A stretch of DNA of 64,000 bases from Bradysia coprophila (lineage: Eukaryota; Arthropoda; Insecta; Diptera; Sciaridae): contig NC_050737.1 in NCBI RefSeq assembly GCF_014529535.1, forward strand, positions 2,388,447 through 2,452,446, given 5' to 3'. Under the pieces are notes generated by a model. It was not told the DNA's origin and ran no database searches. It saw only the letters and a list, made by a program, of their open reading frames with translations. The position numbers were made by a program, and so were the translations under genes. Below are positions 25,740-37,216 of the stretch, one piece after another; position 1 is the stretch's first letter; every line of letters begins with the position of its first letter.

Positions 25740-26037
25740 CTATTCAAAGATTTATGTAAACTCTACCTTATGAGTCTACACTCGATCCGATTTTGCAGGG
25801 ACTTACCTTGACTAAAATCGACTTTCAGCAGTCACATTTTCAACTAAATTATCTCGTTTTTTAGCTAGTGGAGAAATTATGCTTGGAAAATACACTTTAC
25901 CACATCGTTCGCGACAACTGCTGTCATTTCCATGCAATATTATGTTTTCTATTTCCACTATATCTGATTTCTTTCCGCGTAGTTGATTTTTTTTTTTAAT
26001 GTTTAAATGTGCGAGGCTATGTAACGTCGAAATGTGA
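25740..26037. other. Intergenic, no gene seen
   Basis: AT-rich sequence between the RT fragments and the MITE at 26,041. No splice-consistent exon or known repeat recognised. Confidence 0.4.
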
Positions 26038-26040
26038 TAA

Positions 26041-26206
26041 GGGGCCGTTCATAAATTACGTAACGCTAGAGGGGGGAGGGGGGGGTATGAGGCAAGCGTT
26101 ACGGTTCTAACAAAATTGGGTCAAACTTGACCCTTTTAGCGTTACAGACCCGGGGGGGGGTCTGAAAAATGTTGATTTTTGCGTTACGTAATTTATGAAC
26201 GGCCCC
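26041..26206. mobile_element. MITE with 26-bp perfect TIRs and TAA target duplication
   Basis: Begins GGGGCCGTTCATAAATTACG followed by TAACGC and ends with the exact reverse complement. It is flanked by TAA on both sides (26,038-26,040 and 26,207-26,209). The interior has long G runs next to AGAGG and CCCGG. A 3-bp TAA duplication fits the PIF/Harbinger or ISL2EU groups; assignment is by inference. A related single end (AGCCGTTCATAAATTATGTA) occurs at 42,821. Confidence 0.8.
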
Positions 26207-26209
26207 TAA

Positions 26210-27509
26210 GATGTGGCACAATCTTTGCTATAACGTTCAGGCGGCATCTTTTACTTTCTAAGCTTTTGCCAGACGGATAGTAGACTAAAAAGCTTCTGTC
26301 CCTGTCACTTTTCTTTATAAAAAAAAATTTGATGGAACAATCACCTTCTGAACCGCACATGAACCCCCCACTGATAATGTTTGATTTTATATTTAAAATA
26401 AAACTTTCAATTATCTCAAAGTTTTTACATGTTATCCTCGATGACAAAACGTTTTGCATGGGTCGCCTCTAACAAATTTCCAATTTCGATACAACGTTTG
26501 TTTTTCTTTGGTTAAGTATTTTTTTATTGTGACACAATGTTCAATGAACAAAATAAAAGCTGTAACATAAGTACCAATGCACCTTCTTTAAGATTGTTGT
26601 GGAAATATGCACCAGCTGGTTCTCTTCAGACATTCAGACTATAAACAGTTTTATTACAGTAAAGTAGTAATTTGAATGTCGAACTATGAAGCAGCTAGTG
26701 CAAATTTGGCACCATTCACTATATTGTAAATTTTCATTAAAAGTCAATCATTCCTCTAAAATTAATTAATTAATAAAGTCGGGTTGATAGTAAATTTTTC
26801 TAGGACATTTTTCTAGGACCCATGAAAAATTCCCCAATAATGCACATGATTGTTTATCACATTTATAAGCCTATCGCAATTGAATTTGCATAAGAAACAT
26901 GGAGACATAATCAATTTCTTCTTTTTGAAATTCCATTAAATCAAAATAATAATAAAAAACAACATGGAAAGCATGCTCAGGATGACTTGAAATCGACTGG
27001 AATGGATTTCTGAAGAATGTTTCTGCAGAATAAAAATGCTGCCCAGGCTATACATACAATGTGTGGACTTCTAAGCCGGGACACAGTTTGTGCAAAATAT
27101 ACGTTTCTGTGCACAGCATTCCCTGCGTAGAAAATTGGTGTAAATTCTACAATTTTTCAAGTATTTTTAACGAGCTGTGTGAAATGAGAGCATTAAATGA
27201 ACTCCTTTTTTTACATTGACTGTACATTGTCTAAATACGAGCATGTGATTTACAATGAACCTGAAGCTTTTTGAAATGTCTGTTTGAGCTTTAAAAATGT
27301 ATTTGAAAAAGAAGTGTGGACCGTATGACAAACAGCAAGCTCACCTGCAGAACTTAATTTCTCATTTGTCATTCCGGTGATTAGCTAAATAAGCTGAAAT
27401 GTGATAAACGTGTCATTGTCAACAAAGTGATATAATGTAACAAGTAACCCGGTAAAGTGTGTGTATGTGTAGTGTGTGCATAAATTAATACAAATTTTTT
27501 TTGGAATTT
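26210..27509. other. Intergenic; 3' side of the CHP gene
   Basis: No coding gene recognised. It includes the likely 3'UTR of the minus-strand CHP gene just below 27,510. Short ORFs here lack family motifs and codon bias. Confidence 0.4.
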
Positions 27510-29529
27510 TTAATTCAAAAAACGAATGGACATTTTTCGTTCAACGTCGCATCGTTCCAACGCTTTGCAGAAATCATCAAACGAAATTTTCCCTTGACCA
27601 CATTGGTCGGCTTCGATGATCGTTCGCTCAGCTATGCTAATCAATTGATCTTGGCTGATATTGGCACCGACCATCATATGCAATATGTTCAACAATTCAT
27701 CTCTGGATATCGATTCGTCGTCGTCTAAATCGTACATTTTAAATGCGACTATTTGAAAATGGAAAAATTGGAAAAAATTAGAGATTTTGAATGGAAGGCT
27801 TAATCGAACTTTCGTTTTACATTTAAGTTTTTCCTGGCGATTATTCAAGGTATTCGTTTTTCCTGCCTTAATGGGACGGAAATGAGCCAACACCTAAATC
27901 GTTTCCCATTGTTTTTACTTTGCAATTATTTCTTTTGTATTTTATTTGATGAATCTGTTACCTTCATGAATTGTCGAAAATTGACCCTTTCATCATTGCT
28001 GTCGGCAAAGAAAGCATGGACGATTCTATCGCATAACGGATTAATGGCAAGTTCTGGTATTCGCAGGAAATCATCGCGAGATAGTGTTCCACAATCGGTG
28101 CGATCCAGTGATGTAAATCGAGAGTACAATCGTTCGATTTGGTTCGGAGTAACTGGAAACAATTATTTATCAAACGAATGCATACGAAACGCTTTTGTAA
28201 TTAATGGTCATGCTGTCTGTCATTTACAGCTTATTTGTTAACAGCTTATGTTCCTCTTGCTGTAGTCAATTCAATAACTCAAAATCAGTGAATCGACTGT
28301 TAATTCACGTTTTATACTTGTTCAATTCGTGGTTAAATCTTTCAAGTGATCTGAATCTACTAAGGCCTATAAGAGTGGTTTAAGCCAACACCATCTCTGT
28401 AGATCGATAAAATTAAAAGCAATGAAAGTAAGGGGAAACCTTGTCTAGTCAATTTTATTCGGTCAGTAAATTTTTCCATCCTGATTCGATTGAACTTAGC
28501 ACCTCCGTCATCTGTGTGATCGCTTGACTCTTTGAAAATAATTAAAATTTAAAATCTGGTCAGACTAGTTGTTGCAAAATAAGTGGTTCCGTAGCAGTCT
28601 TGTAAATAGATACTGGCGAGGCTGCGTTCAGCCCACCCTGTGAATTTTGGAAAAACCGGTTTTCCATTCAAAAATATTTCATGAAACCAGGACACCCTGA
28701 GCTGGATACGGATCTGTTCCATGGAAATGTGAACAGTTGCGAGGCACTCTGAATAGAATAAAGACATTGTTACATTGATCAGGTGTAACTTAAAGGATAG
28801 AAAACAGAAGCATTTACTCTAGTAAGATTTGGAAAGTTTTCAAGGTCCATTGCCAAAAGTGTCACTTCATTTCATAGTAAGAGAAGGATGCCTTCTGAGA
28901 AACTATGAGACGCTCAGAAGGATTATGTTACAGGGTAGGTACAGCTAGTTACACTCCAAAACATCAATTTAATATTGTGATTATGATGTTTTAAAACTCA
29001 GATAATTTTACGAAAAAATTGGTTCATCATCAGTGTATCGATATGGTTTTTTTATCATTTTTCAAGGGACAAATTGATATTTTGATCGGATAAATTCCAA
29101 CCACTTAATTCCTGCAACATTACAAAATGAAGAAGAACTTTCAATTAAATGGAACAAAATAATCGAACTATTCACTCACATAGTCCACAAATCCAAAGGT
29201 ACTTAATTGAAATGACAAAAATGTAACTGAAATCCGAATGATATTAAATCTCGTTGCTATACACATACACTATGACGTAACATCTAATGACTGGATGTAT
29301 AAACAACACTATCTAGATTAAGTTACAAATTAAAAGTTTAATTTATGCTGTTGACGAAAGCAGTGTATGCATGTTTCAATGACAAACTCTGATGTTTAAA
29401 TGGTCCACAATCGGAATGATTTTCTAGATTATACGAACAATGACTGTACAATAAATCCTTACATCCAGTTTCGTCCTGTATTTGAGCGATTTCTTCCTGT
29501 CGTAACAACAATGATGACTTATTTCCCAT
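27510..29529 (-). CDS. elm: Calcineurin B homologous protein (CHP1-like), EF-hand cofactor
   Basis: Myristoylated EF-hand protein. In the family it binds Na+/H+ exchangers at the plasma membrane and can inhibit calcineurin. Four exons on the minus strand: 29529-29463, 28152-27962, 27893-27821 and 27748-27510, giving 189 residues (human CHP1 has 195). Start MGNKSSLL gives Gly2 for N-myristoylation; ETGF then IERLYSRFTSLD, TLSRDDFLRIPELAINPL, VNFRQFMKVLAHFRPI and EKLKFAFKMYDLDDDESISR match CHP1. EF-hand 3 has a canonical loop (DLDDDESISRDE). EF-hand 4 is DQCGQGKISFDD, with Cys at loop position 3, Gln at 5 and Asp at 12, unlike human DQDGDSAISFTE. The first intron is about 1.3 kb. The symbol elm follows the Drosophila orthologue. 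Confidence 0.93.
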
Positions 29530-29860
29530 TTTAAACAAACTTTTTTTATCGTTCCTGCTATGTAATTATTGAATATAGGTACTGTATCACAAGTGGCAAC
29601 AAAACACTACATGTATGTCCTCTTAAATTGGTATAATTTATGCAATGTGACAGTTATAGCGATGTGACATTTCAATGCATTGGTAGATATCGGAGATATT
29701 CTCTAAGTATGTACTAGATGCAAAAACAGCGTTATGGATAGTGTACCGATAGGATAATCATGTTTGGAAATTAAAGCTCGAAATGTAATCGATGTGCGTA
29801 AATTTTTATTACATTTCTAGTACATTTCGTCAATGTCAGCAATCTATTTTTTTGTGAAGC

Positions 29861-30356
29861 AACTCGAAACAGATCGTTCTGACCTGATCTGAATCTGAAA
29901 AAAGACGATCTGAAAATTTCAGATGCAGATCCAGATATAATGCGGCTTGATCTGATCTGAAATCTGAAAATTGGAAGCAGATCTGATCTGATTTGAAAAC
30001 TGAAAATTTAAATCTGGAAATTTTCGGATCAATCTGAAATCTGAAAATCAATATGACTAAACAAATGCTAATTTATTAGAAATTCTTGAACTGCAAGGCT
30101 CCGCGAGTGCAGGGGAACTAATAAAATCAAAAATATATTATAGAAATATAGTAGCAAGTTTTGGAATTTCAAATTTTATTCTTGGGACTTAAGATCGCTT
30201 CAGATTATTCAGATTGGATCAGATCAGATCAGATTCAAGTCTTCAGATTTCAGATCAGAATCAGATCAGATCAAAATTTTCAGATCAGATTCAGATCGGG
30301 TAAATTTCAGATCAATCTGAAAAAATTTCGGATTGATCTGATCTGTTCCGAGCCCT
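29861..30356. mobile_element. Fold-back element built of GATCTGA-type simple repeats
   Basis: The left half (29,861-30,050) is packed with GATCTGA and AATCTGAAA units. The right half (30,185-30,356) carries the reverse complement (CAGATCAGATC). The central roughly 110 bp are unique. Outer ends pair: ACTCGAAACAGATC on the left, and CTCGGAACAGATCAGATC as the reverse complement of the right end (AGGGCTCGGAAC terminus). About 0.5 kb, no ORF. This looks like a MITE with arrays of subterminal repeats; family unknown. Confidence 0.65.
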
Positions 30357-31311
30357 AACTTCATGGCTATGACATTTCATAGATATCTGCCAGAGTGAAG
30401 TTATGTCACCTGAAAATAGAGCACAAAGTATGAAGTATGTACTGAAAAAATATATAGAGTGAATCGTGTTGTTGGTGTAGTATGTATTTTCAGCATTATT
30501 TCATAAACTGAACGTCCATCGAGATACTTTACATTGCTAGACTCTTTTTGTTCAAAAATATCTCCCATTGTTGGTTGACAAACGGTATCTTGTTATTCTA
30601 TTCAAAACTACCAATCATTAGAGTATATAGTGTTATTTAGCTTTCCTCGTATTCGTTGCGAGATTAAATTGGGTTATTTCATTGATCATTATAACAGTCT
30701 ATATATTCGACACAAAAGTCAGAGAAATTCTGACAGCTAACATATCTGACAAAAATATCAGACGTTTACTGACGCTGGTCTCGAGCAAGTTAAATTTAAC
30801 CGCTTTTCACTCTCCTCAAACGCCCTATATGTTGAAACAACAGCAGCGCTACCATGACATCTCTAGAATGTAAAAAACCTTTGATAGCAATTTGCATTGC
30901 AAAGTGACGAGGTGTATTGATATGTTGAATGGTTATTCAATTATAAAAAATACTCTTAGAAGAAAGATGAAAGAAACGCCCACAGTTCCAATCAGCCATA
31001 AAAATTAAGGCATTCTTTTTCTCCTCTGATTCATCATCATCACAAACGTAAACAATTAAGTTAATTGAAGACGAATATCAGAAAGACCCTAAAAAGGTAA
31101 CCTGGCCTTAAAACTCTTAAACATTTTGCCTCACGCAAAACTGACAGAACTCTTCGTGTCTAGTACTTCTTCAGGTTGTGCTATAATGACCATAATAATT
31201 ATAAACAACTGTGGTGCATCCATAGATACATAATAATATGGACGTGCTGTCAAAATCCGTTTCGGTAGAAGCATCACACAGCCAAGAAGTTAAAAATATT
31301 CTTCTAAAACG
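30357..31311. other. Intergenic between CHP and MED27
   Basis: No gene recognised. It contains the upstream regions of the divergent CHP (-) and MED27 (+) genes. No clear core promoter motif can be named from sequence alone. Confidence 0.4.
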
Positions 31312-32750
31312 ATGGAGCAACTAAATTCGGCTTTGGTGTCCATCAAAGTTCTAAGGGCGCGTGTGGGTCAGGTATTCGAAACATTAGGAAGTGGCATTCG
31401 GGCTGAACATGGAGAAGAAGGAAGAGAGACGAAATTCCTAATGGAATTGCAAGAACTTCTCAATGCCGTCAATAATAACCTGAGGTAGTCTTTTTGTCAT
31501 TTAATTATCATTGGATTGCAAAAAAAAAAAATGAGTTTCCAATCCGAATCATGTAGAGACTTGGAATCGATTGCCAACGGACTTACACCGGCCCCATTCA
31601 ACTTGGGAAATACGTCGTATTTGTCTCAAGAAACCACCCAAGAACGCCAGGCATTATACTCGCAATTGGTCAACAGCTACAAGTGGATTGACAAGGTTTG
31701 AAGCTACTAATAGATTTCGTACAATCATGCATTTTTTGAGGGATGCAAGGTTTTTTAAATAGAGAAAACTATCGATCATATCAATCTGCTGATATTACTG
31801 TCGGTCGAAACAAGGATATAGCTCGTTATCCTCCTCAGTGAGAATATTTTGATGACGGTTCTTCTGATCAAAAAAAAAATTCATTCAGAAAGTGAGTTTA
31901 GGAAAAGAAAACCCGACCGAAAACTAGCTCCCGAAAATGTAGAGGTTGAAGTGTCAATTTTCCTAATTAATTTCATTTTTCTAAAGATTCACGAATACAG
32001 CCAGCTGGCAACACAAGTTCTGTCGGCAAATGGACTAAAGAGATCTTATTTCAACAGTACCAATAAAAGACGTCGACCGCTTACGTCGTGCCACAATGTG
32101 ATGCCACCGTAAGTTTTAAAATTTGACGACAGAGGAAATGACTGACAGCCAACAATGTGTTACCTTTTTTACAGAGCTGTGGACAACGTTCTCAATAATA
32201 TCGATAGAACCCTAAGTGATATGACAATAAAAGTATGGCGACCATTCGCTACAAACGCAATCGTTCATGTAAATTGAATATTTAATTCAACACAAGTCAG
32301 TGAAAAGACTTCTAAATTTCGCTTATTTCTAGGTAATTCTGGGCAGAGTTTTGAAGGCCGCGTTCGTATTTAAAGGAATTATGATCGAGTGGATCACAGT
32401 TAAGGGATTCGATGAGAATTTCGATGAAATCGACGATTTATGGACTGAGTCGAGACACAAAGTGTTTCGAAAAGTTCAAAATCATACGCACTCAGGGATG
32501 CTACACTTTTACTCGCCAACCTTACCCGATTTAGCTGTTAGAAGTTTCATGGTACAGTTGCAAATTCAATTTCTTTAATAGAACGTGCTGAGCTGAACGC
32601 GTTATTTATACCTTACAGACTTGGATTCACAGCTACAACCGATTGTTCTGTGACCCTTGCAAAAAATGCGGAAATCATTTGCTGAATGCTTTACCACCGA
32701 CTTGGAGGGATCTTAGGACTTTGGAACCGTTTCATGAAGAGTGCAAATAG
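31312..32750 (+). CDS. MED27: Mediator complex subunit 27
   Basis: Component of Mediator, the RNA polymerase II coactivator in the nucleus. Six exons: 31312-31484, 31557-31695, 31987-32108, 32175-32268, 32333-32551 and 32619-32750, all GT-AG, giving 292 residues (human 311). An in-frame stop lies upstream of ATG 31,312, which fixes the start. Recognisable blocks include the N-terminal helix (ALVSIKVLRARVGQVFETL), LYSQLVNSYKWIDK, GLKRSYF with the KRRRP basic stretch, and the conserved C-terminus SFMTWIHSYNRLF, CDPCKKCGNHLLNALPPTWR and TLEPFHEECK. The C-terminal Cys-x2-Cys pair and His/Cys fit the MED27 zinc-binding end. TAG 32,748-32,750 is followed by AATAAA at 32,759. Confidence 0.94.
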
Positions 32751-32758
32751 TTGAGATA

Positions 32759-32764
32759 AATAAA
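32759..32764 (+). terminator. MED27: Polyadenylation signal of MED27
   Basis: AATAAA nine bases after the stop codon. The 3'UTR would be very short; the convergent SBP-like gene ends at 33,075. Confidence 0.45.
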
Positions 32765-33074
32765 AATCGAATTCGTGAACGTCAATTTGGCATTTCGTCA
32801 TTGGGAGAAAAAAATTTCAATCGAAAGTCTCTTACCTCTACCTCATGTAGAATTTTGCTTCTTCTGATTGTTACCCCTTGCATGTTCGACTTCTCGCTTC
32901 AAATGTTTTGAATTTTACTTCCAACTTCGTTGTACGTTTTAGACTTTAAGGGTTGCTACGTCAGCTGATTATGTATTTCTGTATAAAAGTGGCGAATTCT
33001 GGGACCCGATGAGCGGAAGCTGATTTTAAATCTCGCATTCTTCTCAAACGAACATTTATTGCATGTTGACAATC

Positions 33075-34996
33075 TTAGAGTTTTATATAGTCTGCATGAT
33101 GTGGATGAGCTTGCATCGAATAAAATGTTGGAAAATCTGGCGACAATTCACTATCAGGGAAATTTGGATTGAATAGCTGATCGTATGTGAAGCTCCTCAT
33201 ATTCGGATCGACTTTGAATACGTGCATGGATCGTGTGCCAGCAAACTGTGCTAAGCCGAACTGAAGGAAGTAGTTCAGTACAACGAATCGGTTTTCTCCT
33301 GGTGGAATCATAACCACATGTGTGCCGGTATTGTTAGCATTTGCGGCACAGTATTCAGGAAACGTAGTAGTTCCTGGCAGGCCAGGAATTTGAATCGGCA
33401 TATTTGCAATTGAGCTGTCTGTACAAAAGTCAAAGGTGAATAGAATGTTAGGTTCCTCGGGTACGCTAATATCAACAAGCAATAGGAACCGCATTTGAAA
33501 GGACATGATGGCAAGCTTCCCACTTTCAAATATGGATATAATTCCTGCACTAGGCTTGATATCGTATCCATTGACAACCGACGCGTCAAGAACGGGTACT
33601 GGTTCCGGAATTCCTGGTGTAATGAGATATATTAAGTTCGTGTTAGTGCCACAAGCGTATACGCGTCCTAATGGGTCATTTGGAATAGGCTTCAGTTCCA
33701 TAAAACCGATTCCTGATCCCAGACCAGTTTCAGGATTTGTAGGGTAAGGAAAGTTAAATGTTCGTTGCAAACTCCCGTCGGGATAGAAATGTCTGACGGT
33801 ACTTTGGAAAACTATTTTTGATGGATCGGTTTCCGTCAACGTGATTGGAACAATATAGTCCGCTGTGAAAATGGATCCATTAGTGAGCATACCAAACCCA
33901 TGTGGATTAAAATTTCTTAAGCTTCTATCCTCTAAGAAAGAGGTTGCGGTACAATCAAGCGCATTTATCAACACCATGTCACCTGGCGAATTTGCAGTTT
34001 CGTCGCACATCATACTGGCAAGAAATGAATAAGGACCAATGGGTAGAAATTCGTCCGTACATGCCGACCCAGGCGCATCAATCGCACACAAATACTCCGG
34101 ACCATCCAATGGATTTTCTGGGATTCTCCAGATGAAAATTTCTTTATTTCCTGATAGAAAACTGAGTAGGCCACCAGTTATGAAAAATTGTCCGTCTGAA
34201 GAAATGCCGGAATGATGCGGTTCATTGTTCGCCTGACCAACTCTATTTGAAGCGTCGGAAACAAGTGGTACAACTCGTAGAATCGATCCATATGTCGAAG
34301 ACGTTTCGTCGAAATCAATTACAGCAACGAAATCGGCAGCGTTATTCACAGACGGTTCCTGACCAGACCACACATACAATACTGATGGGTTGGAACGTAG
34401 AACTGGAAGAAAATCACTGTTCATATTGAGTTGATTTTTTCAGTACAAGTATTGAACCATTTTTCGATACAAGTAATATAAGGGAGTCATTTGTCGAAGT
34501 AGATGTTAGCACCTAAGAGTAATTATAACTAGAGAGAAAATTTCGAACAAAATTACGAATAATTACTCTTAGTTTAGCACACATCGCGTGCGAATAGGTC
34601 GTCTTCATTACGTATAATTGGGCAACGAAGAGGATGTGATCATTTATCACATTCATTTCAACATTACTTGGTCGAAACCTTTCAAAAAGCTACAGCACTA
34701 GTCTGCGTGAGACCTTCATTTCAATACTATAAAATTGCACATGGAAAGTATCAAAGGCTCTATACCAGGCAAAAATTGGCCATTTATTAAACGTCGGAAA
34801 AACAGCACTATAGACGAGAATAGATCACAGACCATAGTGTCTGGGTGTATTTCTTGCATCAAGATTACAAAATAATTTACAAACCTTCAGTCCTGTTCCC
34901 AGTACTGGATTCACTTAGGTGCAGGCATGTATAAAACAGGATTAATACTGCAAAAAAGCGAGACGTAAGTAACGCTGGTCCTAGGAACACTTTCAT
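33075..34996 (-). CDS. Secreted selenium-binding-protein-like (SBP56 / methanethiol-oxidase superfamily) protein
   Basis: Two exons on the minus strand: 34996-34885 and 34402-33075, giving 479 residues. The first exon (37 codons plus one base) encodes a good signal peptide, MKVFLGPALLTSRFFAVLIL then FYTCLHLSES, and ends AAG|GTTTGT. The second starts after TTTTCTTCCAG, in phase, so the join reads NRTEVLRSNPSVLYVW. Family features: DFVAVIDFDETSSTYGSILR (about 61-80), the HHSG motif (His100, His101), PHGFGMLTNGSIFTADY, and VDISVPEEPNILFTFDF near the C-terminus, as in the propeller-shaped SBP56 proteins. Overall similarity is distant and the function is unknown. The family enzyme oxidises methanethiol and is cytosolic; secretion is inferred from the signal peptide and several N-glycosylation sequons (NRT, NGS, NNT). 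An internal ATG at 34,424 would give a shorter, leaderless version. Confidence 0.72.
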
Positions 34997-36109
34997 TTCG
35001 TTCGTGAAAATAGACTACTTCGATAGTCGGTGATAAAAAACCTATCATGCAAAAACACCGATAACAAATCAATATCAAACTCACTTCTCACAAAATATTC
35101 CAAATGTTTCAGCAAAAAAAAAGCAATCGTCAATGCAGTCATTTTCGCAGAGACAACGTTTTATATTGAGACCAATAAGCACTTCAAAGATAAACCCAAC
35201 AGTACAACGTGCATGAATCCTCGTTTTAATCGCTCAAATAAAGAAGATCAGCAATTTTGACTGTCGCTATAATTGCGTTTGCGACCTTATTTTTGGGTGA
35301 AGTAGGGCATTGACATCGCGAAGATTAAAGTGTTTATTACACCGCGACCGCAGGTAAAATCATAGATTGTACCATTTCTATTACAGTAAATCTTGAATTT
35401 GGTTTAAAAAAAACAGAAGCCCATTGTTACAAACACGTTTTTAATTTACAAGAGCCGGCATGTGGTGGGGACTTAGCTACCTGAGACTCCTTGTGTAGGA
35501 ATAGACAGTGTGGCGAGTTTTGCAATCGTACTGTCGATTTCTTCACTTGAATGAGCCAAATAAGTTATATATTTTGGTCCGTTTATGAAGTATATACTCA
35601 AGATGAATATTGTATTTCCTTGCCTGATAGTCCATACATTTAAAGGAAAAAAAAAAGATTTTTGCTTGGCTGTCTTAAAAATGTTAATTAGCGTAACTCT
35701 CTCATTTCGTTATAACATCGAGAATAACATTTCATTTTATCAGGTCAATTTAGCAATAGTGACGAAAAATAGGACGTTTTAACACTTTAATGGAACGCGA
35801 AAAGGCCGAAATTTCGAAATTTCGATACAAGTTGTGTTGTCACAAACATGTACAATTCGCGTAACGACGAAATGTCTTTGAATCATACGGCCAAAATACA
35901 TAACCATACCCACATGCGGCCCTAATATGAATGCAGAGCCTAATATTAGGGAATTAATTCACAAAAAATTCGCAAAAATTTTGTATTTTAATTTTTCGCA
36001 ATTCCGGTCCATAATCATCACCTTTCCATGCATCCATTTAATGTCGTTTTGAAGGTATTTATTTCACTGTATTCCTGGACACAGTGCGATATTAACTTTT
36101 TTTCGCACC
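34997..36109. other. Intergenic, no gene seen
   Basis: AT-rich, with scattered short ORFs and no family motif. It includes the promoter region of the SBP-like gene (transcribed leftwards from above 34,996). Confidence 0.4.
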
Positions 36110-36162
36110 AGGGCCTATTTTTGGTAAATTTTTACCAAAAAAAATTACCAAAAATAGGCCCT
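36110..36162. repeat. Near-perfect short palindrome AGGGCCTATTTTTGGTAA
   Basis: AGGGCCTATTTTTGGTAA pairs with TTACCAAAAATAGGCCCT across a loop of about 17 bases. It probably belongs to the tail of the adjacent tRNA-like element or is a tiny MITE. Confidence 0.6.
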
Positions 36163-36202
36163 GTAAAAATAGGCTAAATTTTTATAAATAAAAATCTTGC
36201 AT

Positions 36203-36280
36203 TGACCAAAAATCGAACCCCCGACACCAAAAGGTTTTTGAACACAAAGCAGCGACTATAGCCATTCGGCTATAGAGTCA
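36203..36280 (-). repeat. tRNA-like sequence (SINE head or tRNA pseudogene)
   Basis: On the minus strand the sequence has a D-arm-like box (TATAGCCGAATGGCTATAGT) and a T-arm-like B box (GGGGGTTCGATTTT) about 35 bases later, close to the internal Pol III promoter spacing. The T-stem would be mostly G-T pairs and the acceptor stem pairs only partly, so a working tRNA is unlikely. Best read as a tRNA-derived SINE head. Confidence 0.5.
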
Positions 36281-36300
36281 CACAATTATACCGAACTTAT

Positions 36301-36463
36301 ACAATGAAAGTAGAGAACAGGTATGGTCGATCGGCGAATTTGTCTTAAACGCACTCACATTTTATGTCAAAATAATATGAAAATGAGTGCGTTTAAGTAC
36401 GAAAATCAAATTTTTATGTCCTCCTGGCGGACAATAGACCATACCTGCTTTACACTTTCATTG
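36301..36463. mobile_element. MITE with TIR CAATGAAAGTAGAGAACAGG
   Basis: The left end CAATGAAAGTAGAGAACAGG pairs with the reverse complement of the right end, CAATGAAAGTGTAAAGCAGG, both continuing TATGGTC. Inner arms TTAAACGCACTCA and TGAGTGCGTTTAA also pair. 163 bp, no ORF. Confidence 0.7.
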
Positions 36464-36656
36464 AACGTATATACTAAGCATTGACTACTCGATTTCATTC
36501 AACGCGTCTCTTTACATCACATTGCAATGTGTATTATAATGCAGCCTTCTTGATCGTTCAAATGAATTTATGTATACACAAGAATTTTGGAACAAAATGT
36601 AGGACATGTTTTGAATTGGAAAGGTGATTATGGCCCGACATTGCGAAAAACGTTGT

Positions 36657-36766
36657 ATCTACCACGATAGGTATGCCGGTATTTTTTCGCACACGACGTC
36701 TTGTCGACCCGAGGCGAAGCCGACATCTAGTGCGAAAAAATACCTTCATACCTACCTTGGTAGATA
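36657..36766. mobile_element. MITE with TIR TATCTACC-A-GATAGGTATG
   Basis: The left arm TATCTACCACGATAGGTATG ... GTATTTTTTCGCA pairs with the right arm TGCGAAAAAATAC ... CATACCTACCTTGGTAGATA. The loop carries GTCGACCCGAGGCGAAGCCG. 110 bp, no ORF. Confidence 0.65.
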
Positions 36767-37216
36767 AATAACTATTATAACTAAGTTCTCGTAAAACATC
36801 AGGAAAAGTTCAAAAACGTTTCAAAACTATGATTGAGCAAAGAAAAGTAGTAAAAATAGTAATTAGACTGACAAGATTTTTCATTATGCCACACATTTGA
36901 GTTGCATAATAGTTATTTATCTGTCTAGAACTATAATCTTGAGCTTATCCCTCTAGGGAGTTTTTGTTCATATCGATATATCTGTTATCGACAGATAAAA
37001 TATGATATGCACCTATTGCCAGACTGTTATTTTGACGTATAGGCATCATGGCCCACGACTTCGGCTATGGCAATAATGTCCTACACGTCAAAATACCAAT
37101 CTTGGCAACAGGTGCATAATATATATTACCCCTTAAGTGCGGCGAAAGTGAATTTTTCTTTTGCGGGTCCCTGCGAAAAATGAATTTTCGCAGCACATAA
37201 GAAGTAATAGTTATTT

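Noticed and set aside
28549-28767. Minus-strand ORF inside the first CHP intron
   Set aside because: 72 codons, no recognised motif, lies within a transcribed intron on the same strand, and no splice signals tie it to the gene.
31516-31701. MED27 start at the internal ATG in exon 2
   Set aside because: The upstream exon 31,312-31,484 splices in phase and supplies the family's N-terminal helix, so the later ATG is not the start.
36203-36280. Functional tRNA gene
   Set aside because: The T-stem would consist mostly of G-T pairs and the acceptor stem pairs only in part. Kept only as a tRNA-like repeat.
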